Assembly: GCA_014904845.1 (NCBI GenBank) | Contig: MU119393.1 | Coordinates: 43,147 to 107,146 of the forward strand | Reading direction: 5' to 3' | Source: Acephala macrosclerotiorum | Lineage: Eukaryota; Ascomycota; Leotiomycetes; Helotiales; Mollisiaceae | DNA: 64,000 nt | In this document: positions 24,085 to 33,796 of the stretch, piece by piece | Layout: each line of letters begins with the position of its first letter | Numbering within the stretch: the stretch's first letter is position 1 | Made by a program: the position numbers and the translations under genes | The notes under the pieces: generated by a model | What the model was told of the DNA's origin: nothing | The model's input: the letters and a program-made list of their open reading frames with translations, nothing else | The model's database searches: none

Positions 24085-25586
24085 ATAGGTGCAAAAACAT
24101 CTCGAAGAAAACGGTAGCAAAACGAGTACAAGCTTCGAAGAGCGCAGGTTCAACAACGGCAAGGTAGCGAAGAAGCACACAGCAAAACGTCCACTTGAAG
24201 GAGCTGTAGCATTGGGCTGCAGATAAAGAGAGCTTTACGAAGTGAGTGAACGAATATGGCATTCATGGATCTTGCTAGCATTTGCAATAGAGCTTACGAA
24301 ATTCGAAGCCCACCTCCAGTCTGGTGAAAGTCAACGACTCTTTGAACATCCGCACAAATAGGAGCATTCCCCTGGATGGACAGCCTGTCCGCTGTCTCGG
24401 AACTAGCTATCGTCGATGCACATCCACGATACAAGATGCCAACAGAAGGGCTAGGGACTATCCACAGCAACACTCGCAACCTGGGACATCTGGGAAAAGG
24501 CAGGAGTCGCAACTCAAATATCCCTCCAGAGATGCCTCGTTAGCCTGCCGCTCGCAAGCCCTTGGCTTGGATGGTGGCAGATCAAACTTGCTGATGGATA
24601 ACCTTGCCTCAAGGGCATTTCCTCCGCCGCAATGTTCTCTGGATATCAACGAACACTAGGGCGTGAAGACATGGCATAGATTCCACCAGCTCTCGCTGTG
24701 CTATTATATGTTACCCAACACAGAGATGACCCGCGATTACACTTGTCTAGGAGTATAGAATAGAGGATGGACAAAGTGAACAGATTCTATCGATGGTAGG
24801 CAGGATTCAAAAGCAATCAGACGACAAGTTTATGTTTGTTGAGGAGAGCGCTGAGCTGGAAGTGATACCAAGGTACAAGGGCGAAGTCACTATTGACTTG
24901 AGTGCGTGAGGGTTGGGTCGGCCGTTCGCGATTTTGTGTTGTACTCGAAGTTGTCGATATAGGGTCGAAGGGGATAATGGCGTAGGTATCTGAGAGCCGC
25001 AGGCATCCAATTTTGCTGATGCTCCGTTGGTTGGAATATCAAGCAACAGCATATGGTTCATCTTTCGCAGCAATTATGTTGATTGAAGCACCAGCTTGGA
25101 TGACTCGAGCATTATATGTTCCGATCCAGGATATTCTGCTGTATTACCACAGAATCTTCCAGTGCATCAAAGATCCCATGCAGTTACCAATGCCTCAGAA
25201 TATCGCCATACTTGTCGATTTGGGTGGGATGACCTAAAGTTGGAGATGGCGAAGGGGACATTGACAGAAGGTAGGGTGCTATTATTGCAACAGACATTGA
25301 TAGGAATCGGGATTGCTCCGGGACCTATTGTAGTTTAGCATGGAGACGCTGGCAGAGGAAAGATTCAAGAATACTTACAAGGGGCATGCAACAGTTGTTC
25401 GGAGACAATTATTGCCAATAAACGCTTATCAAGAAGCGCTGAGAAGCAAGGAGGTGGTCGCGAGATTTGGGGGGAGGGGGGTCGCGTGCATTAACCTTAC
25501 CCCGCCACCGCGTTTAAGCTTCTTTCGCATCGGTTTCGTGCGCGTCTCCCAAACATCACACAAACTCTCAACTACCTAAACACACG
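24085..25586. other. Intergenic or relic DNA, no gene recognised
   Basis: Composition is normal and frames overlap on both strands (plus 24324-24659, minus 24807-25073, plus 25096-25338). None shows a known motif or clean exon structure. The final 100 bp before 25587 are the promoter and 5' leader of the next gene. Confidence 0.4.
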
Positions 25587-26704
25587 ATGTCTGCCATGGA
25601 AGGAGTTGAAGATACACCCAAGGCAATCTGCCACTTCTTGCGCATTCCCAAAGGTACTCACAACATTTTCCTCGTCGTCTTTGCATTCTAACCCGACCAG
25701 AAATCCGCCTTTTTATCTACAGAGAGCTTCTCTTCCCAAGCAAAATAATTTCCATGCTGCCGGTCATTGGACCGCCTGAGGACTCCGAAGATGAATGGAC
25801 AGACGATGATTCGGACGAGTTAGATACCGAAGACGAATTAGAGGAGATGTTGTACGGTGGAGGAAAAGAATACATCACCGCCGAGGAAGCAAATCCATAT
25901 GCGAGGGAAGACTACGAGATGTGGAGACGATACCCTGCGATCCTACGAACGAACCGTCAAATATATTCCGAAGCATCCTCCCTCCTCTATACCGAAGCCA
26001 TCCTCTCTGTCGACCCTGGAGATATATTTTGCTTGCGCAACAAACCCAGAGACCTCGCCTTTGGTGCTCGTTCAGAGGATGTCTGGAGATACAATCCACT
26101 CAAAGGTACTGGCAGGCAAGAAGGAAACAAGATTTTATACGACACCAAAGCTATGGGTGGACTGATGGACCCTCACGTCTTTGCTCGATTCCAGAGGATC
26201 TACCTAGACGCGAATTTCGATTATGAGCACACTCAACATGTTGAGCTTTGGATCGACGATGATACGTATGCTATTCGTAGCGTCGATATTGCGACATACC
26301 AGAAGACCCTCCAAGCCTCTCCTCTGATGAAAGACTTCGTCAAAATTCTCTCCAACTCTCGAGAAATCACTCACCTCGAAATCTGCCTAGAGGTTGAGGT
26401 GATGGCAAACTCCAACTTGATAATGGAAGAAATGCCCGAGGATGACGACGAAGCCGACGGGGTGGACGAAAAGACGGACAAGCTTATGAATGTGGCCAGC
26501 GAGAAAGCGACGGAACTCTTCATCGACAGCAAGATTTGCGACCCGTTGTTGAAACTGTCTAATGTCAAAACTTTTGATCTGAAGTTTGGATTCGATACGC
26601 GGGATGACGATGAGAAGTACACGCCGCCACAGAAGTATCTTGATCTATTACAAAAAATGAAGAAGCAAATTGAGGAAAATTTCAAGGAGCCAGCATCAGC
26701 TTAG
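25587..26704 (+). CDS. 2EXR/F-box-like fungal protein, two exons
   Basis: CDS is join(25587..25653,25701..26704), 356 residues. The 47 bp intron has GTACTC...TTCTAAC...CCAG signals and restores the frame across FLRIPKEIRLFIYRELLFP. This is the leucine-rich motif (xLPxEIRxxIyxxxL) opening 2EXR and F-box-like fungal proteins. It is followed by an acidic linker (EDSEDEWTDDDSDELDTEDE) and a conserved PAILRTNRQIYSEASSLLY block, typical of the same family. The C-terminal half is a helical region with a further acidic stretch (PEDDDEADGVDEKTD). Such proteins are widespread in Helotiales. A ubiquitin-ligase adaptor role is possible but unproven. The gene appears intact. Confidence 0.82.
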
Positions 26705-27659
26705 AGGAGGGCATATTGGCACTTACCAAGGGGCTGATCTTCGGAATCTCACTGGACGAACGAGCATGGATGGCGATGTGCAGGAATTTGTTGTCAACAT
26801 AACGTATGATTCGGCGGCCAGATTTGCATCGCGGTGTGAATGGATGCTGCCCTCATCGAGGTAATCGTGCATCGCAGGTAATGTCATTCGACATTATTTG
26901 CAGGCCCTTCCACGAGTTTAGCGTGTAACCCAAATAGCTTTGGGCTGCCGCTTCGACAAATCTTTGTTTTTTTGCTGGGTTTGATGGATTTTAATCCTTT
27001 GCTGAAGCTGCAGACATGATGTCAAATTTAAATTTAGTATCTGCGAAGGACGGAATATCATGCGGCCGACAATGTCCTAATTCGGGCAGTGGTTCTCTCA
27101 GAAGTCTGACATAATGAATCCTTATTTACAGAGCACTTGTTTTCATTGGTGATGACTTCTACCTCAACACCTTGCCAAGGTTAGGTAATCATATCACGCC
27201 CACCCTTGCCACCAGTCAGTTTATGGCTGAGGGACCTAAGCCTCGCCATGCATAGCGAAGCTTAATTCTTTCTGACTGGAGAACCTTCCTCGGCAATCAG
27301 TAGGTACGGATTTAGCCCTTTGCGGCGATACTCGCAGAGTCGAGTTGTTTGCGGCCGATATTTCACGAATCCCTCGAAGAAACGATTATGGCAATTGACA
27401 TGAGCCTTCTCCACTTAGACATAAGCCTCGACGTCGGGGCTCAGTCTTACGATAGCGGCGATTACAAAGGACTTTCCAGACCTTCGAAGTCCTTATAAGA
27501 GACGATCATGGACCGAAGAGATAGAACTTCATCACCATCAACATCACAATCATACCCAGACACCACCATCACATCTCCAGCAATACCATCAGACTATCAT
27601 CCCACCTTCTCAGCACCTGTCTTCACATCAAGTCCAAACCACATTTCATAACCGTCAAC
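26705..27659. other. Intergenic region with promoter of the secreted-protein gene
   Basis: There is no convincing gene. A TATAAG box (cttataagag) lies near 27495, about 165 bp before the ATG at 27660. The leader just upstream of the ATG is rich in CA and TC, as is usual for strongly expressed secreted-protein genes. Confidence 0.4.
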
Positions 27660-28262
27660 ATGAAGGCCTCAACCATCGCCGCTATCCTCTCCTTCTCGGT
27701 TGCTGCTCTTGCGGCTCCGATCACATACACCGTACCAAAACACTCCTCGCCTTTCGGCAAACGTGATTTGCAAACTGCCGTCAACGACTGCTCAAACACA
27801 GCAAATCCTTCGCTCTGCGAACAAGTCGTTACTACCATTAACAGCTGGGACGTATCGGTTAATGGTGTAAACGACTTCCTCAACACTGCCGAAGGTCTTA
27901 CCAACCCAGACCTTACAAACGCTGAGAACACTGCCCTTGGTCTCGCCAACCTCGAACCTGGTTTCCTCAGCGTCCTTCAAGGCACTCCAGGTCTCAGTGC
28001 AGCAGGCCAGCAGGCCGCTACCACGCTTGGTCAAGTCTTCGGTGCCGTGCCGCAAAATCTCCAAGACCTTCTCGACGCGAGCGAGTCAGTCCAGACAGCG
28101 GTGGACAACATCAACAGTGTGCGATGCGCACAGATCTTGGGAAATATTGGACAGCTTTGGGTTGAGTCTGCGGCTGCTGTTGGAGCCGATACCCCAGGCT
28201 TTCCATTGGGTCCGCTTGTGTGCGTTAAAACTGGAGGCAATGTTGGAGACGCATTTAACTAG
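27660..28262 (+). CDS. Small secreted protein with Kex2-type site (effector candidate)
   Basis: The single-exon protein has 200 residues. Residues 1-18 (MKASTIAAILSFSVAALA) form a classic signal peptide. A dibasic KR at residues 34-35 (SPFGKRDLQ) suggests propeptide removal by a Kex2 protease. The mature part has four cysteines: two close together near residues 44 and 53, two near the C-terminus. It is otherwise rich in N, A, V, L and Q, with amphipathic helices. There is no catalytic motif. Size, cysteine pattern and subtelomeric location fit a secreted effector or surface-associated protein. No family name can be given. The frame is intact and the leader contains a TATA-like box. Confidence 0.85.
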   Translation: MKASTIAAILSFSVAALAAPITYTVPKHSSPFGKRDLQTAVNDCSNTANPSLCEQVVTTINSWDVSVNGVNDFLNTAEGLTNPDLTNAENTALGLANLEPGFLSVLQGTPGLSAAGQQAATTLGQVFGAVPQNLQDLLDASESVQTAVDNINSVRCAQILGNIGQLWVESAAAVGADTPGFPLGPLVCVKTGGNVGDAFN

Positions 28263-29047
28263 ATAGTGACTCTGAGTGTGCGTTTGTCGGTAGGAAATTG
28301 GGCATGTTTAGGGCGGCATTCTGGTAAAATTGGGTTCCGCATCAGCACTTGGTGTTTGGGTTTATGTTTCTAGCTTCTTGGTCTATTCCTCAATTTTATC
28401 ATTCCCTTCGGTTTATCTCTCTAGTTGAACTCTTGTATGACGCTTCTTGGCTTCTGATATTCTCCTTGCTCTTCCACCTCATATCCAAACCAAAGTATTC
28501 TGGACCGCCAGTCTTCAACCCCCTTTCATCGCCCGTCCAAAGTGGATGTGCAGGCATTCCGATCATAGTAACTTTCAGCCCATACCTCAGCTCTTGCGAA
28601 CCAATGGGTGGCAGTCCCCCTTTCCACCTCTACTTGAAGTCCGAGGTCTCCCATGAGAAGACTCGCACCTCAAGTAGAGGCGTTCCCCCAGCGCCCACAA
28701 AGTACGCCTAGCACGTACAAATGCCCTCGAAATACCCGCTAGATCCCCAAGTCCCCTCTCGTTAAGAACGCTCTAAATGCATTCTAATAACTGCCGTAGG
28801 CAGAGTGTTACAGCGTGTGGCCCTATTATAACTTCGCCTTGGAATACTCTATTACTAGCCCCTCTACCGCTCTCGTCCACTCTAATAGTAATCTATACCC
28901 AGCTCTCAAGTCCAAAAGTCATTATTACCTTGGGACATATTAGATTCCACTTTGCCAAATCATACCCCTACATATACCCACCGACTATAGTTAGGCTCGT
29001 TGGGTGCACACAAATGCGGGAGAGGAGGGGGGGTATTTTCCGATAAA
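28263..29047. other. Intergenic region with small inverted repeats
   Basis: There is no gene. An 11 bp inverted repeat (CCTCTACTTGA at 28627-28637 and its complement at 28670-28680) surrounds a 32 bp centre. A second 12 bp inverted repeat straddles the end of the hydantoinase gene and is listed separately. The sequence between (28780-28990) resembles degraded transposon DNA but has no identifiable ends. Confidence 0.4.
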
Positions 29048-29061
29048 TTATTTGTGTGCAC
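29004..29061. repeat. 12 bp inverted repeat at the hydantoinase 3' end
   Basis: GTGCACACAAAT (29004-29015) and its exact complement ATTTGTGTGCAC (29050-29061) flank a 34 bp spacer. The stop codon and last few codons of the hydantoinase gene lie in the right arm, so this repeat marks a junction. Confidence 0.75.
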
Positions 29062-31447
29062 AAATTTTTCGAACCCCCCCAATGGCTTTACCATCCTCTC
29101 CCAAGACTGAGATGAGATCTGGCACAGTACAGATGACTTCTGTCTCATGTTGCCCTTTCTCGTCAGTATATGCCGCATACAAAAACTCGTTCTGAAACGG
29201 GATGAGTAAGTGTTGCTTTTCAACTGTTGTGTTCTCGGTCTCGATCTCGCCATCAGAGAGAGGGGCAAGTAAGCAACGTCCGACAGTGTATCCTCCTTTG
29301 CTGACATCACGTCTCACATCAACGGCTTTACCAGAGAACAATTCTCTGCCAAGTATAACATTGAACTGCGACCAGTCAGTTGGATTCTTCCCAATCCAAG
29401 GTCGCCTACGATTTCTTTCACATAGCTGGCCTTCGTTCTTCGGGCCAGATGCACAGCTCTGCCAAGATACCACGACTGTGACACCGTGTTGGAAACTACG
29501 AAGTCTTTGATGACAGAGCCAGGAAGCGGACGAGCGACTACGGAGATCTTCAAACCGAGCTCGATGCAAGTTGCTCTCAGCATCTTCTCTAGGCGAGCAT
29601 TTGATTCAGCACCCTATCATGTCAGCAAAACTTCCTCCCAACTTGATGAATACGAACCATGACCACGGATACATTTCCTTTCGCGTCTGCCATCGCGCAA
29701 GGAGCGATTGGATGTCCGTACACATATGGCGTTCCTAGATATTCTCAGCAACTCAATCTTGAATGGACATTGATCGACTCTCACCATGCTCCATCGAAGG
29801 ATACGCTCTTCCCATCTTGTCGCCGTCGACTGTTGGACGATCATAATGAACACTGGCTGGGAATGTCGCAAGGCCATTTCCTCCACCAATCTCGTCAGCA
29901 AGAAAAGCATAGAACTCCTTCACGCCCATGATCTTGTTCAAAGCATCAATCGCCGCTGGAATTTCTGTACCAGCAGAGAGCCTTTCTCCAGACACGCTCG
30001 GCGCTCCATACCAGGACCCAAAACAGACCGGGTCATCGTCGTTGAGGTGTTCTGGAGATATCACACGCATCTTCTCTCCACCTGCACGCAACGCATCAAG
30101 TGCGACGAGGTACGCCAGGTATGAAGGTCCCCCGCCACCCGTGCCCAGGATTCCTGTTCCGCATGCAATAAATTCGAGGTCGACTTCTGAGAAATACCAT
30201 ATTTTGTCTCGCACTTCTGGGCGATAGGTTGCGATGTCGATGTCTAGAGAAGGCTTGGTCATTGTTCTGTGGCTGTTTGGATCTGCTGATGATTTCTCCT
30301 TCCCACTTGAGACAACAGTATCCGTCGAAGTCATGATCTTTCCGCCGAACACTAATGCGCGAGTTGTTAGGTAGTGGCCAACAGAGTCCGGTCCAACAGT
30401 AACCTTTCCCACATCATCGACATCAACTCTGCTTCCTCCACCAAGCCCAACGGAGAACACATCCGGCATCGAGAATGCTGTCCTCACATCACCCACTTCG
30501 ACAAAGTTCGGGGCCTGTCTTGGGAATCCTGATGGAAGCAATGCACAAATGCCTATCGTCGTTCCACCTATATCAACCACTAAAAATTGAGATGATGTGT
30601 CGCTACGAGTCCCATCAAGACCCGCAAGGAAGGCCGCTCCCGTCATGCTGTTCGTTGGCCCGCTTGCGAATGTCTTAACTGGCAATTTCACTGCGTCATC
30701 TGCCTCCGTGAGAGTGCCATCATTCTGCGTCAGATACAAAGGACACGAAAGCTTCAGTTTGCTCATCGCCTTCTTAAACCCGCTCACAGTCTTTTGAGCA
30801 ACCGCCAAGATAGAAGCATTCAATATCGTAGCATTCTCCCTCTCCAACAACCCCACGCCACCGATAGTATGAGAGCACACGATATCAAGACTCGGCGCAC
30901 TTTCCAGCAGGATCTTCTTGCACCTCTCCTCACGCATCCCTGAATGATCAAGAGGCGAGAAAACACCAACAAGAGCAACTTTTGTGATGCCTTGCATCTC
31001 AATATCTTTCGCGGTCTCCTCAATCTCCTTCACGTTCAACGGCATGATCTCCCTCCCATCAATCTCCAACCCTCCATCAAGATAATAAATCGGACCCTTC
31101 ATAATCCTCCTCAACCCCAACGGGTAATCTGCAAACGGAGGGGTATGCCTCGTACTTGGACCGCATAACCTCACAACAGCCACCTTGCTCAACCCCCTCT
31201 CATCCGCCTCAACGACGGCATTCACGAAATGAGTTGTTCCGATTGTAACGCTGAGGACTCTGGACTTCTCGACTTGGGATTTTGAAAGTACATCTTCGAC
31301 GACATGGATTATACCACTGGTGATGTCCACTGTGGTGGGGGTTTTGCTTGAGACGAGGACACCGCGGGAGGGAGTTGTGGGTTGTGAGAGATCGAGGATT
31401 GCGCAGTCCGTGTTGGTTCCGCCAACGTCTACTCCGACTCTGTACAT
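29048..31447 (-). CDS. Hydantoinase/oxoprolinase-like protein with DUF917 domain, C-terminus truncated
   Basis: CDS is complement(join(29048..29365,29410..29613,29658..29734,29785..31447)), 753 residues. The introns are 44, 44 and 50 bp with GT...AG ends, and all joins keep frame. The N-terminus MYRVGVDVGGTNTDCAILDL and a later VVDIGGTTIGI are the sugar-kinase/actin-like ATP-binding signatures of hydantoinase A/oxoprolinase. The C-terminal part, from DLEFIACGTGILGTGGGGPS to IPFQNEFLYAA and EVICTVPDLISVLGEDG, matches DUF917. This is a common fungal fusion predicted to open cyclic imides (hydantoin, 5-oxoproline) with ATP. The protein stops soon after GEDGKAIG, where family members usually continue for several dozen residues. 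The tail VRKICAHK comes from an inverted repeat, suggesting a rearranged 3' end. Activity is uncertain. Confidence 0.85.
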
Positions 31448-31881
31448 TTCGAGCGGAAGTGGGAGTAAGTCTAGATTGGATTCACTATTGAACCTAAGGA
31501 TCTGGTAAATATACTCCTTGAGCTATCCTGAACTCCGTAGATAGTTCAGGGTAGAGCGACGTAACTCAACAAGGCAACAGCACCACAAAACAATGAATCA
31601 AGGTTCAGCACTTTCACCTTCAGCGAAAGCAAGACCTGAAGAGCAGGAAAATTATCTTGAATCATATCACTTACCCCACGGTCTTCACGTACATCGGAAC
31701 TGACTTATCTTCTCCAATGGAAGAGGTGGAGATGCGGCCAAGAATGGGGTACAGCCCTGACCAAGCCGATCGGCCAGCAGTGGATAGCATTTATTTGACA
31801 GCAGGCAATGTTCTTGTATCTTCTTCCAAAAAAAAAAAAATCTGATTCTCAAAGCTGGAGTCCTTAGGAGCACCTGCAAAA
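31448..31881. promoter_or_regulatory. Divergent promoter between hydantoinase and NCS1 permease, with GATA sites
   Basis: These 434 bp are shared by two diverging genes of related function. Two AGATAA sites on the minus strand (plus-strand TTATCT at 31652-31657 and 31705-31710) match the HGATAR site of AreA/NIT2-type nitrogen regulators. Two such sites in this length are not statistically remarkable, so the link to nitrogen control is an inference from gene function. A poly-A run lies near 31828. Confidence 0.4.
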
Positions 31882-33719
31882 ATGAGTTTCATGAAGAGGT
31901 TTGAGGTCACTTCGGAGACTGAACTGACGAGATGGATCAACGATGATATCAAGCCAATTGAAGCTAGTTGCCGGACATGGGCATTTTGGACGTTCCATAA
32001 CTATTGCATGTCGTCTGTAAAAGCATTAAAAGTCCCCAAACTGAAATTTCCAGGGATCTTGGTGAACTCGAACATCTCGACATACCTCACTAGAAGTTCC
32101 CTCATCGCGCTCGGTCTGACGTGGTGGCAAGCAATAGTCTGTATGCGCACTACATGCCCCCCACCTGACATATAGCTGATTTGGAACAGCTATTGTTGTG
32201 GGAAACATCCTCGCCACAATCTTCGTCATCCTTAACTCAATTCCCGGTGCATACTACCACATCGGCTCGCCAGTTGTAAATCGTTACGTCTGGGGAATGT
32301 ACTGTACGGTAGCGTGTTCGTGATCTGGAATCGAATTCTCCTCTCCCTCGGTAATTTGAAACCCCGTCGTTCATACGCTGGCAGCTAATTATTCCAGTCT
32401 GGTACGGATTCCAAGCATGGATAGGCGGAGAATGCCTCTACGTCTGCCTCATGGCCCTCGACCCCTCCCTCGAAACACACATCCCGAACCACATGCCAGA
32501 GTCCACAGGAATGACCACAGCTCAATTCGTTGCATACATAATCTTCAGCGTCGCTTCTCTCCCAGTAATCTGGATCTGACCCCATAAGTTGAAGAACTTC
32601 TTCTACTTCTCATCTGCGACAAGTTTGATCTTCGAGGTTGTGCTTTTGATATGGGCACTCGCAACGATGGGCCCAGAAGGTTTTGGAGACACTATCTCGA
32701 GCACACCGACGGCTGAAGCAAGTAGCACGGGCTGGCTGACCGCATATGGAATCATCAGCACGATTGGTTCCATTGCGGCAGGCATCTTGAACCAAAATGA
32801 CTACGCCGTTTCGCGCACAAGCCTCAAGATGCGATCATGGGACAGCTATTCAGCTTCCCTCTCTACGCAATCATTTGCTCTGTCATCGGCATCCTGGTCA
32901 CAGCAGCGACGCAGAACAGGTTTGGCGGAGCTCTCTGGAACTTGCCTGATATCTTCACGACGTTGATCGAGAATGGAGGGTCGAGGGAACGAGCAGCTGG
33001 TTTCTTTGCTGGTGCAGCGTTGGTCATATCGCAAATTGGTGTTAATGTCCCAGGAAATGCTCTTTCTGGAGGCTTTGATCTCGCAGCGACGCTTCCGAGG
33101 TACATCATTATCCGAAGGGGGGCTTATATCACTGCTGTCGTGAGCGTGGCTTGTAATCCTTGGAGACTTGTGAACAAGGCCACGACTTTCATCTCTGTGC
33201 TTGGAAGCTACTCTGTCTTCCTGGGTCCGATGACTGGAATGATGATCTCGAGTTACTTCGTTATCAATAAGAGGAAGATCAACGTTGATGATCTGTTTGT
33301 GGGGAATAAGGCCAGTGTGTATTGGTATACATGGGGCATAAAATGGAGAGCTATTATTGCCGTAAGCACTTCACCATCCCTTTCAAGAGGCCTTGCTGAC
33401 ATCTACATAGTGGGTATGCGGCGTAGCACCGTCGATGCCAGGATTCGTTGATTCTGTTCAATTATTAGTCAAAATTCCCATCGGCCTCACTCACCTGTAT
33501 TACATCTGCTTCCTAACTGGGTTTGCGATTAGTGCGAATGTACACTGCGCTTTGCACATCATCTTCCCTGCTGAAGGGCTCAATCACTTCGTGGCTAGCA
33601 GCCCGCCTGGGAGAGCTTTGATGGCTGAGTATCAAGATAGATGGGATGGAGAAACTTCTGAAGCTGTGAGCGACTTTGATAAAGATGCGAGAGTGGTGGA
33701 TAGAGAGGTGAACTTCTGA
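31882..33719 (+). pseudogene. NCS1-family nucleobase/hydantoin permease, inactivated
   Basis: Recognisable NCS1 (PF02133-type) blocks in order are RTWAFWTFHNY, SNISTYLTRSSLIALGLTWW, IPGAYYHIGSPVVNRYVWGM, WYGFQAWIGGECLYV, PHKLKNFFYFSSATSLIFE, PQDAIMGQLFSFPLYAIICS, NVPGNALSGGFDLAATLPRY and YFVINKRKINVDDLF. At least three lesions are visible: a 5 bp tandem duplication (TGTAC TGTAC at 32299-32308) that shifts frame, a TGA at 32577 where Arg (CGA) is likely, and a one-base loss near 32805. Introns near 32340-32390 and 33364-33411 are still recognisable. NCS1 proteins import allantoin, uracil, hydantoins or purines, which fits the adjacent hydantoinase. It is certainly non-functional as sequenced. 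Confidence 0.85.
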
Positions 33720-33796
33720 GTGGCAAAGCAAGATTCGAGGACTTTTATCATATCTCATTCTCAATCATCTTATTTGACATTACATTCACGCCTGGA

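Noticed and set aside
29753..31508. Several plus-strand frames opposite the hydantoinase gene
   Set aside because: Mirror frames. The minus strand has conserved motifs and introns that keep frame.
31800..32200. Intron near 31990 in the NCS1 relic (GTAAAAG ... TTTCCAG)
   Set aside because: Signals look plausible, but removing the 37 bases puts the conserved SNISTY block out of frame, so it was left undecided and not annotated.
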